This document shows positions 1 to 5,235 of a DNA stretch of 7,874 nt, piece after piece (position 1 is the stretch's first letter; the number at the start of each line of letters is the position of its first letter). The stretch is from NCBI GenBank assembly GCA_027296385.1, contig JAPUJD010000259.1, positions 1 through 7,874 of the forward strand, read 5' to 3'. This stretch comes from Acidobacteriota bacterium. GTDB taxonomy: Bacteria > Acidobacteriota > Thermoanaerobaculia > Multivoradales > JAHEKO01. Made by a program: the position numbers and the translations under genes. The notes below the pieces were generated by a model. That model saw only the letters and a program-made list of their open reading frames with translations, was not told the DNA's origin and searched no databases.

Positions 1-220
1 CCAGGCCCTGGGCCAGGCTGACAGCCGCATAGCCCTTGGCGACGTCGAGGACCAGGGTCGCCAGGCCGACCCGGACGCCACCTACGCGCAGCGCGTTGGT
101 AGCGCCGGGGTTGCCGCTCCCGAGAAGGCGCACATCGGCGCCAGTGCTCCAGCGCACGAGCCACGAGCTGAAGGGCAGGCCGCCGATCAAATAGGACGCG
201 AGGACCGCGATCCAGATCAT
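1..220 (-). CDS. plsY: Glycerol-3-phosphate acyltransferase PlsY, N-terminal part (cut by left edge)
   Basis: PlsY transfers an acyl group from acyl phosphate to glycerol-3-phosphate, the first step of phosphatidic acid synthesis, at the inner membrane. Only the first 73 codons are present; the gene runs off the window. The translation begins MIWIAVLASYLIGGLPFSSW, a first membrane helix with the typical G-x-PF motif. It continues with the family signature SGNPGATNALR at about residues 36-46, which most homologues have as SGNxGxTNxxR and which belongs to the active-site loop. LDVAKG at about residues 60-65 is the D-x-x-KG element opening the next conserved block. The ATG shares four bases (ATGA) with the stop of the upstream thpR. 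A GGGAG-type ribosome site at 231-235 lies inside thpR, so translation is probably coupled. The identification rests on the signature motif and is secure; the missing C-terminal two thirds cannot be judged. Confidence 0.93.
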   Translation of the reverse strand, partial: MIWIAVLASYLIGGLPFSSWLVRWSTGADVRLLGSGNPGATNALRVGGVRVGLATLVLDVAKGYAAVSLAQGL

Positions 221-786
221 GCTCCAGTCTCTCCCAGGGGAAATCGATCGACGACGGAGTAGCGAGGCCCCCCGGAACCCAGCTCGCTGCGCATGAGAAC
301 GGCCTCGGTCACCGCAAAAGCGGCTCCGAACCTCGCCGGAACCGTCTCCAACCAACACTCCACCCGCGCTCGACGCCAGGCGGGCCGGCAGCGGGCCAGG
401 GTCACGTGGGCATGGAACACGCGTCGCTCGGCCTCCACGCCGAGAGCCTCGGTCACAGCCAGCGACGCCAGTTCATGAACCCCCTTCAGGTCGCCGTCTG
501 TCGCGACTCCGAGCCACAGCACGGAAGCCCTCTGGACCCCGGGGAAGGCGCCGCCGCCCCCCACGGCGAGCGACAAGACTTCCGCTTTCCCGCAAGCGGA
601 CCGCAGGCCGGCGCGAAGCTCCGAGAGCTCCCGATCGGCCACTTCGGAGAGAAAACGAAGGGTGAGGTGAAGCCGCGTCGGATCGACCCAACGGGCGGAG
701 GGGAACCGATCGCGTATGCGCTCGAGCCAGGCGCCGATCTCGAGACACACTGGCGCTGCCAGCTCGAGCGCGACGAAGAGCCGCAT
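217..786 (-). CDS. thpR: RNA 2',3'-cyclic phosphodiesterase (ThpR/LigT, 2H phosphoesterase family)
   Basis: This is a 189-residue protein, the usual size for ThpR (formerly 2'-5' RNA ligase LigT). The family opens 2',3'-cyclic phosphates on RNA ends in the cytoplasm. The start MRLFVALEL is characteristic of the family. Both catalytic H-x-T motifs are intact: HLTL at residues 40-43 and HVTL at 127-130. A conserved FPG segment lies at 81-83, before the central strand VLWLGV. An in-frame start exists upstream at 834, but it would add 16 Gly/Pro-rich residues unlike the family and would run into cinA. The ATG at 786 has a strong GGAGGG ribosome site nine bases upstream. The stop of cinA and this ATG share one base (TGATG), and the stop overlaps plsY by four bases, so it is the middle gene of a coupled operon. 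cinA-thpR adjacency is common in bacteria. No key residue is missing. Confidence 0.95.
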   Translation of the reverse strand: MRLFVALELAAPVCLEIGAWLERIRDRFPSARWVDPTRLHLTLRFLSEVADRELSELRAGLRSACGKAEVLSLAVGGGGAFPGVQRASVLWLGVATDGDLKGVHELASLAVTEALGVEAERRVFHAHVTLARCRPAWRRARVECWLETVPARFGAAFAVTEAVLMRSELGSGGPRYSVVDRFPLGETGA

Positions 787-2009
787 CAGTCGGCACCCTC
801 CGCCAGGCGCCGCCGGATCAGGTCCAGGGCCCACTGAGTGGTCAGCCAGCGGATCGTGCGCCGATCGCCAGGCAGCTGGAGGCGCCGGTAGTCCGTCCCC
901 TCGTCGCCGCGCGCCAACGCCACGTCGACGGTGCCCACAGGTTTCTCGTCGCTCCCGCCACCCGGCCCGGCGACTCCGCTCACCGCCACCGCCCAGTCCG
1001 CCTGAAGGCGCTCTGCCGCACCTTCGGCCATGGCTTCGACCACCTGCCGGCTGACGGCGCCGTGACTGGCGAGCGTCTCCGGCGGCACTCCGAGTTGCTC
1101 GATTTTGACGCGGTCGTCGTAGGCTACGATCGCCCCGAGGAAGTAGTCACTGCTGCCGGGCACGGCCGTCAGCCTCTGCGCGATCCAACCGCCGGTGCAG
1201 GACTCGGCGGTGGCGAGCGTCAGTCCACGCTCCCGCAGCTGGCGACCGACCACCTCTTCCAGCGTTTCATCGCCCCGTCCGTAGACGGAGTCTCCGAGGC
1301 AACTTTCGACCGCTCGTGCCGCCCGTGCCAACTCCTCCGGATCCGCGCTACGCAGCCGGATCCTGATGTCCCCGGGAGAGGCGAGCAGGCCAACCTCGCC
1401 GAACTCGGCGTAGACCGGCGCCAACAGCTCCTCCACTTCCGACTCGGGTAGGCACGCGACGCGCAGGGTCAACCGACTCTGCGGAGCGCCGTCGGCGTTC
1501 TCCGTCAGCCAGGACTCGAGCCGGTGTTCGATCATGCGAGCCAGTTCCCGCGGCACACCTGGAAACAGGAACACCGTCGCCTCGGCGAGGCTCAACACCA
1601 GCCCCGGCGCCGTACCACGAGGGTTCTCGATCACCTCGGCGCCGTCGATCACCATCGCCTGGCGCCGGTTGACCTCCGGCATCTCGCGACCGAACGACGC
1701 GAACTTGCGCCGGATGTTTTCGACGATCGTGGGGTCCTCACCAAGCCCACGGCCGGTAGCCTGCGCCACCGCCTCGCGCGTGACATCGTCGCTCGTCGGT
1801 CCGAGTCCCCCCGTGACCAGAAGCAGGTCGACGTCGGCGATCAGGTTGCGCAGGGTCGTCGCGATTCGGGAGACGGAGTCACCGACGACTTGCTTGGCCA
1901 CCAGTTCGACGCCATGTCGCTCCAAGCTCTCGGTGAGCGCGAGCGAGTTGGTATCGAGACGATCCGTCCCCAAGAGCTCCGACCCGATGGCGAGAATGGC
2001 AGCCCGCAT
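786..2009 (-). CDS. cinA: CinA family protein: nicotinamide-nucleotide amidase / competence-damage protein, two-domain form
   Basis: The protein has 407 residues, the standard full-length two-domain CinA. The N-terminal domain (about 1-170) is MoaB/MogA-like (COG1058): it opens with MRAAILAIGSELL and carries TGGLGPTSDD at 66-75. In CinA this domain hydrolyses ADP-ribose. The C-terminal domain (about 250-405) is the PncC amidase, with TAESCTGG at 267-274 and SGVAGPGGG at 344-352. It converts NMN to nicotinic acid mononucleotide plus ammonia in pyridine-nucleotide recycling. Both motif sets look intact. I chose the ATG at 2009 because family members begin this way. Alternatives at 2021 (ATG) and 2060 (GTG) would add 4 or 17 atypical residues. 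None has a good ribosome site, which fits the leaderless promoter described at 2017-2045. It is the first gene of the cinA-thpR-plsY operon. A role in competence is historical in the name and cannot be inferred here. Confidence 0.95.
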   Translation of the reverse strand: MRAAILAIGSELLGTDRLDTNSLALTESLERHGVELVAKQVVGDSVSRIATTLRNLIADVDLLLVTGGLGPTSDDVTREAVAQATGRGLGEDPTIVENIRRKFASFGREMPEVNRRQAMVIDGAEVIENPRGTAPGLVLSLAEATVFLFPGVPRELARMIEHRLESWLTENADGAPQSRLTLRVACLPESEVEELLAPVYAEFGEVGLLASPGDIRIRLRSADPEELARAARAVESCLGDSVYGRGDETLEEVVGRQLRERGLTLATAESCTGGWIAQRLTAVPGSSDYFLGAIVAYDDRVKIEQLGVPPETLASHGAVSRQVVEAMAEGAAERLQADWAVAVSGVAGPGGGSDEKPVGTVDVALARGDEGTDYRRLQLPGDRRTIRWLTTQWALDLIRRRLAEGAD

Positions 2010-2016
2010 GGTACGG

Positions 2017-2045
2017 ATCATAGGCACTGTCCGCCGCCTGGACAA
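2017..2045 (-). promoter_or_regulatory. Predicted sigma70-type promoter of the cinA operon
   Basis: On the minus strand TTGTCC (2045-2040, four of six matches to TTGACA) is followed after exactly 17 bases by TATGAT (2022-2017, five of six to TATAAT). The expected transcription start is at about 2010-2009, and 2009 is the A of the preferred cinA ATG. The -10 box overlaps the alternative ATG at 2021, which argues against that start. The boxes and spacing are visible; the promoter activity and the leaderless transcript are inferences. Confidence 0.55.
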
Positions 2046-2071
2046 GCACGAGCCGGCCACCCTGATACACG

Positions 2072-2100
2072 TTGACAGTGCCGCAGACCGCCCTTAGGAT
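2072..2100 (+). promoter_or_regulatory. Predicted sigma70-type promoter of the secreted-protein operon
   Basis: A perfect TTGACA at 2072-2077 is followed after exactly 17 bases by TAGGAT at 2095-2100 (four of six to TATAAT). The expected start of transcription is at about 2107-2108, and 2108 is the A of the preferred ATG of the downstream gene. The AGGA inside the -10 box also sits at a good ribosome-site distance (8 bases) from that ATG, but it would not be in a transcript made from this promoter. A TTG codon that could serve as a longer start at 2072 is part of the -35 box, so it is probably not a start. It lies back to back with the cinA promoter; 26 bp separate the two -35 boxes. Confidence 0.6.
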
Positions 2101-2107
2101 GCCCCGG

Positions 2108-3139
2108 ATGGTTCGCCCTACCGCCTTGATACTGAGCCTGATCCTGTTCCCCCTGTCGGCTGCCGGAGGCCGGCGCCAGCCCCAGCAGCTGCTCCAGTCG
2201 CCTGTCGCCGAGCGCGGGTGGGTCGTATCGGTCGACGATCGGCGGGCGCGCCTGTCGGCCCCCGACGGCGGACGTGGGACCTTTCGCGTGCGACGTGGTG
2301 AGCGTTGGCTGGGGTTTTCCGAGTTCGCCGGCGGATGGATTGCAGCCGGTATTCTATCGCGTGCCGAGACCCTCGACCTGAGTCTCGTCGCCGACCTCGG
2401 GCGAGGACCGCGCCGGCTGCGGCCGCCACTCGACCGCCAGGGAGCCCTGCGTACGGCTCCGACGCCGATCGTGTCCTCGGCAGGCCTCGCCGGACTGGCT
2501 TGGCTCGAGGGCGACGAGATGCGCCGCTTCTCCGTCCGCGCCGCCGCATTCGAGCACGGCTCCTTCACCGAGGCGGTGACGGTGAGTGCTCCTCTGGCGG
2601 GCAGCCAGACCGGCCTCAGCGCGACCGTTCTCGAAGATGGGTCCTGGCTGCTGGTCTGGAGCCGGTTCGATGGCCACGACGACGAAATCTACTGGGCCTT
2701 GCGCCCGGCATCAGGGCAGTGGACTACGCCGCGGAGGCTGGCCGCCGACAATGCGGTACCCGACGTCACCCCTCATGTGCTGACCCACGGTAGCGGTGCC
2801 CTGATCGCCTGGAGCCAGCTGCGACATGAGTACGAGGTCGTGACTGCACGCTTCGAGGGCGGAAGCTGGAGCATGCCATACTCGCTGGGCGTAGCAGGCA
2901 CCATCTCGCCGGCTTTCCGCCGCTTGGGAGAGGACGACTACCTGCTGGTTCGCAACGCCTGGCCGGCGGGCTGGACCGCCTTCCACCTCGACGCGGCGGG
3001 CCGCCCGAGCGACTTCGCCGTGGTGGCGCGGAGCTCTGTCGGCCCCCCGGTTCTGCGGCGAGCCGGACGCTCGACCTTGGCGTTCGAGTGGCCCGACCGG
3101 AGAGAACACGACGTGCTCGACTGGGAGCCCGTCCGATGA
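2108..3139 (+). CDS. Exported repeat protein, probable beta-propeller; function unknown
   Basis: I do not recognise a named family. From the ATG at 2108 the protein has 343 residues. It starts with a signal peptide: positive MVRP, hydrophobic core TALILSLILFPLSAAGG, likely cleavage near residues 19-21. I see no cysteine, so it is not a lipoprotein. The mature part is mostly beta, with a degenerate repeat every 45-55 residues. Each unit has a hydrophobic strand ending in W (LLVWS at 181-185, LIAWS at 232-236, AGLAWL at 118-123), then an acidic turn, a second strand and a G-x-W or G-x-F turn (GQW 193-195, GSW 252-254, GSF 151-153). I count about five to seven units, fitting a beta-propeller of the BNR/sialidase-like type, but no canonical Asp-box is seen and no catalytic residues can be named. 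Earlier in-frame starts at 2072 (TTG) and 2099 (ATG) fall in promoter sequence. Its stop overlaps the next start (ATGA), so the two are coupled. Confidence 0.85.
   Translation: MVRPTALILSLILFPLSAAGGRRQPQQLLQSPVAERGWVVSVDDRRARLSAPDGGRGTFRVRRGERWLGFSEFAGGWIAAGILSRAETLDLSLVADLGRGPRRLRPPLDRQGALRTAPTPIVSSAGLAGLAWLEGDEMRRFSVRAAAFEHGSFTEAVTVSAPLAGSQTGLSATVLEDGSWLLVWSRFDGHDDEIYWALRPASGQWTTPRRLAADNAVPDVTPHVLTHGSGALIAWSQLRHEYEVVTARFEGGSWSMPYSLGVAGTISPAFRRLGEDDYLLVRNAWPAGWTAFHLDAAGRPSDFAVVARSSVGPPVLRRAGRSTLAFEWPDRREHDVLDWEPVR
3123..3127 (+). promoter_or_regulatory. Ribosome binding site that fixes the esterase start
   Basis: GGGAG lies eight bases before the ATG at 3136, inside the last codons of the upstream gene. 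It supports this start over the in-frame start at 3088, which would put an Arg-rich stretch ahead of the signal peptide. Confidence 0.6.
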
Positions 3140-4305
3140 GAGGCTGCAGAGTCGCCGGCCTCGCGCTGCTGGTGATCACGGGCGCCTCAGCGGCCCATGG
3201 TCAAGCTGCCGAGTCAGAGTTCATAGCCTTTGGCGACAGCATCACCAAAGGAGAGTCACGCTACGACGAGCAGAACCGCGGCGGTTATCCTGGCCGGCTG
3301 CAGGGCAAGCTGCGCCAGGCCAATCCCGATGCAATCGTCCACAACGCCGGCAATAGCGGCGAGACGACGGCGCAAGGCGTGAGCCGCATCACATTCACCC
3401 TGGGGAACTTCCCTTCGGCCGATGCGCTTCTGTTGATGGAAGGCACGAACGACATCAACCTGTTGGTCGGCGGCTTGATCTCGTTTGAATCCATCGCGAC
3501 CAACCTCGCGACCATCGCCAACCGCGCCGGCAATGCGGGTCTGGTCGTCTACCACGCCACTATCATCCCGCGGCCCCCCTTCGCGCGCCACGACAGCCGT
3601 AACACGCTCACCTCCGCGCTGGTGCGAGCCCTCCGCGACGTCGCGTTTCGTCAGGGTCGAAGCCTCGTCGACCCGTACGACAAGCTCTTCTTTACTCCCG
3701 GCGCTTTCGACACCCTGTATTCCCGGGGCGACACCGTCGGCCACCCCAACGCGGCGGGCTTTGCTGTGCTGGCCGACGCCTTCTTCGACGTCGTCAGCGG
3801 CATCGATACCCAAGGGCCGGTGCCGGGTGAGCTCGAGCCGGGGTACGGCGTGGCCAGGATCGGCCCGGCCATCGACCTCGAGCTCACCATCTACGACCTC
3901 GGAGACGGCATCGACCCGGACAACACTACACTGACGATCAACGGCCAAGCCGTGGAGACCACCCTGACCGGCAATGCGCGACGACAGACCCTCACTCACG
4001 ACACGACGAAGGAGAGTCTGAGCTGCTATGCCCGGGTGGGCATCCGAGCGTCCGATCTCGCTGATCCCCCGAACGTGAGCGATCACGTCTATAAGGAGTA
4101 CGGCGTCAACGGCGGGACCATCATCCGCGGCGACATCAACAAGTCTTGCCGCGTCGATGGCGTAGACCTGCTGATCGTGGCCCTCGCGCTCGGTTCGCGC
4201 AACGGCGAGGCGCGATACTCGAAAGCGGCGGATCTCAACAACGACGGCAAAGTCGACGGCCTAGATGTGGCTCAGCTGGCCTCGAAGTTCGGCCGCAGCT
4301 CCTGA
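3136..4305 (+). CDS. Secreted SGNH/GDSL-type esterase with Ig-like region and C-terminal type I dockerin-like module
   Basis: The protein has 389 residues. A signal peptide covers about 1-22 (hydrophobic core VAGLALLVITGASAA, likely cut after AHG). Residues 28-222 form an SGNH hydrolase domain. Block I is FGDSITKGE with nucleophile Ser35, block II NAGNSGET with Gly75 as oxyanion candidate, block III GTNDI with Asn105, and block V D199-T-V-G-H203. The family cleaves carboxyl esters of lipids or acetylated glycans; the substrate here is unknown. Residues 225-325 look like an Ig-like beta sandwich, with GDGIDPDNTTLTINGQ at its core. Residues 331-388 are a dockerin-like pair of calcium loops. The second (366-377, DLNNDGKVDGLD) is ideal. 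In the first (333-344) position 5 is Ser and position 6 is Cys. The gene overlaps its upstream partner by ATGA and ends 18 bp from a convergent gene. The domain assignments are strong; the partner of the dockerin is unknown. Confidence 0.93.
   Translation: MRGCRVAGLALLVITGASAAHGQAAESEFIAFGDSITKGESRYDEQNRGGYPGRLQGKLRQANPDAIVHNAGNSGETTAQGVSRITFTLGNFPSADALLLMEGTNDINLLVGGLISFESIATNLATIANRAGNAGLVVYHATIIPRPPFARHDSRNTLTSALVRALRDVAFRQGRSLVDPYDKLFFTPGAFDTLYSRGDTVGHPNAAGFAVLADAFFDVVSGIDTQGPVPGELEPGYGVARIGPAIDLELTIYDLGDGIDPDNTTLTINGQAVETTLTGNARRQTLTHDTTKESLSCYARVGIRASDLADPPNVSDHVYKEYGVNGGTIIRGDINKSCRVDGVDLLIVALALGSRNGEARYSKAADLNNDGKVDGLDVAQLASKFGRSS
4126..4302 (+). other. Dockerin type I-like double calcium-loop module within the esterase
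   Basis: This stretch encodes residues 331-389 of the esterase. Loop 1 runs D333-I-N335-K-S337-C338-R-V-D341-G-V-D344. Loop 2 runs D366-L-N368-N-D370-G-K-V-D374-G-L-D377. Each loop is followed by a hydrophobic helix (LLIVALALG and VAQLASKFG), as in type I dockerins. Dockerins bind cohesins in cellulosomes, but similar modules occur in many non-cellulosomal bacteria, where their role is mostly unknown. Confidence 0.88.
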
Positions 4306-4323
4306 CCGCGCCCACCAGGGCTG

Positions 4324-4995
4324 CTAGGAAGCCTCCAGCGCCGGGGTTCGCTCGCGAGCTTGGCCGGCGTAGAGTGACGTCGGATACTCGTCGACGAGCC
4401 GGGCGTAGATCTCCAGCGCCTCTTCGCGCTGCCCCAACTGCTCCAAGGTCATGCCAAGCTCGTAGAGCACCGAATCTTCGCTGAGCGCCGAAGTTCCAGC
4501 TGCGAGCACGGCGCGCAGTCGCTCGGCCAACTCGGCCGACTTGCCTTCGGCCCGATCGAGCGAGATGAGATTGCGCTCGACGCCGGCAGCCAGGGCGTGA
4601 TCATGATGGCGCTCGAGGAAGCGTTCCCAGTGCTGCCGCGCAGCGGCCAGGTCTGCCGCCTGGGCCGCAATCGTGCCCAGATAGGCATGAGCGATCGACC
4701 CCGCTCGGGTGCCACCGAACTGCTCGGCCACAACCGCCAGTGCCGCCTTGGCGGCACTGAGCTCCGCCGCGGGATCCGCCGCCGCCTCGAGGGCAGCGCT
4801 CAGCTCCTCGTTCGCCGTCGCCTCGCGTCCGGCGACGATCGCCTGCCACAGTGCAAAGCCGGCGATCAGGGCCAGCACCGCGAGCAGCCCGACCCCGAGC
4901 TGGCGAGAGTGCAGTTGAACGAAATGCACCACTCGCGACAGGCCTTCCATCACCTCGTCGCGCTTCATGTCTTTTCGTGTCAGTCGCTGCCTCAT
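4324..4995 (-). CDS. Membrane-anchored tetratricopeptide-repeat protein (YfgM-like architecture)
   Basis: The protein has 223 residues. A basic cytoplasmic tail (MRQRLTRKDMKRDEVMEG) precedes a single membrane helix at about residues 33-55 (LGVGLLAVLALIAGFALW). The rest is alpha-helical and Ala/Glu/Leu-rich and faces the periplasm. A good TPR unit lies at 175-207 (SVLYELGMTLEQLGQREEAL, then YARLVDEYP); weaker units lie at about 100-130 and 82-100. The layout, a short K/R tail, one helix and TPRs, matches YfgM-type proteins (TPR_21/ancillary SecYEG subunit). In E. coli that protein links the translocon to periplasmic chaperones. I infer a similar envelope role, without sequence-specific proof. 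The ATG at 4995 has AGGAAAG at 5001-5007 with good spacing; a longer GTG start at 5073 would add 26 polar residues and lacks support. The gene follows tRNA-Arg on the same strand and converges on the esterase gene. Confidence 0.85.
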   Translation of the reverse strand: MRQRLTRKDMKRDEVMEGLSRVVHFVQLHSRQLGVGLLAVLALIAGFALWQAIVAGREATANEELSAALEAAADPAAELSAAKAALAVVAEQFGGTRAGSIAHAYLGTIAAQAADLAAARQHWERFLERHHDHALAAGVERNLISLDRAEGKSAELAERLRAVLAAGTSALSEDSVLYELGMTLEQLGQREEALEIYARLVDEYPTSLYAGQARERTPALEAS

Positions 4996-5000
4996 GCTCT

Positions 5001-5007
5001 CTTTCCT
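5001..5007 (-). promoter_or_regulatory. Ribosome binding site of the TPR protein
   Basis: The minus strand reads AGGAAAG; the AGGA core ends eight bases before the ATG at 4995. It decides the start in favour of 4995. No promoter is evident in the 94 bp between this gene and the tRNA. Confidence 0.6.
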
Positions 5008-5089
5008 GTCCGTACTGCCCGTGCTCTCGCTTGTTGGGTTGCCGTCCGACCTGTCCGCTGCCGTAGGACGCACCGTCGACGTCGGATCA

Positions 5090-5166
5090 TGGTGCGGCTG
5101 GGAGGACTCGAACCCCCGACCTAGAGTTTAGGAAACTCCCGCTCTATCCACCTGAGCTACAGCCGC
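5090..5166 (-). tRNA. tRNA-Arg (anticodon CCU)
   Basis: A complete cloverleaf can be folded by hand. The acceptor stem GCGGCTG/CAGCCGC has seven Watson-Crick pairs. The D stem is GCTC/GAGC and the D loop AGGTGGATA has A20, an arginine identity base. The anticodon stem GGAGT/ACTCT has one G-U pair, and its loop TTCCTAA places anticodon CCT at plus-strand positions 5130-5132. The variable loop has five bases, and the T stem GGGGG/CCTCC has one G-U pair around TTCGAGT. The discriminator is A73 and the 3' CCA is encoded (5092-5090). It reads AGG, a codon usually rare in high-GC genomes. Confidence 0.97.
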
Positions 5167-5179
5167 TGACGGCGGCGGG

Positions 5180-5208
5180 ATTATACGTCGTCTCGACCCA
5201 AGGCTCCA
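5180..5208 (-). promoter_or_regulatory. Predicted promoter of tRNA-Arg
   Basis: A perfect TATAAT (5185-5180, minus strand) ends 13 bases before the mature tRNA 5' end. With a 17-base spacer the -35 would be TGGAGC (5208-5203), only three of six to consensus, so the -10 box carries the call. The expected start is about seven bases upstream of the tRNA. The -35 lies in an imperfect inverted repeat (CTCCA/TGGAG, 5204-5218). Confidence 0.6.
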
Positions 5209-5235
5209 CAGGCTGGAGTGGGCCGCCCGGCCGGT

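Noticed and set aside
1534..2097. Plus-strand open frame of 187 codons opposite cinA (and a second one at 1524-2075)
   Set aside because: It is Arg/Ser/Pro-rich low-complexity translation opposite a well-supported gene; such frames are expected in GC-rich DNA. The cinA reading frame explains the codon pattern.
1879..2568. Minus-strand open frame of 229 codons
   Set aside because: It crosses the divergent promoters and overlaps both cinA and the exported protein gene in wrong frames; its composition is Arg/Ser/Pro-rich.
3256..4086. Minus-strand open frame of 276 codons opposite the esterase
   Set aside because: It is a shadow of the esterase gene, whose catalytic motifs and dockerin establish the plus-strand frame.
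4306..4323. Possible bidirectional terminator between the convergent esterase and TPR genes
   Set aside because: The 18-bp gap has no convincing hairpin or T-run on either strand.
4740..4755. Inverted repeat TGCCGCC-TT-GGCGGCA
   Set aside because: It lies inside the TPR coding sequence and follows from Ala-Lys-Ala codons in GC-rich DNA; a coding explanation is sufficient.
4597..5124. Plus-strand open frame of 175 codons ending in LGGLEPPT
   Set aside because: It is antisense to the TPR gene, and its tail is the reverse complement of the tRNA-Arg T arm and acceptor. The GGLEPPT ending is a known artefact of reading through antisense tRNA genes.
5090..5166. tRNA gene as a possible integration site
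   Set aside because: No integrase, no repeated copy of the tRNA 3' end and no shift in gene style is visible on either side.
5204..5218. Inverted repeat CTCCA-caggc-TGGAG between the sulfatase-like gene and the tRNA
   Set aside because: A five-base-pair stem without a U-tract is too weak to call a terminator, and it overlaps the tRNA -35 region. It may be chance.
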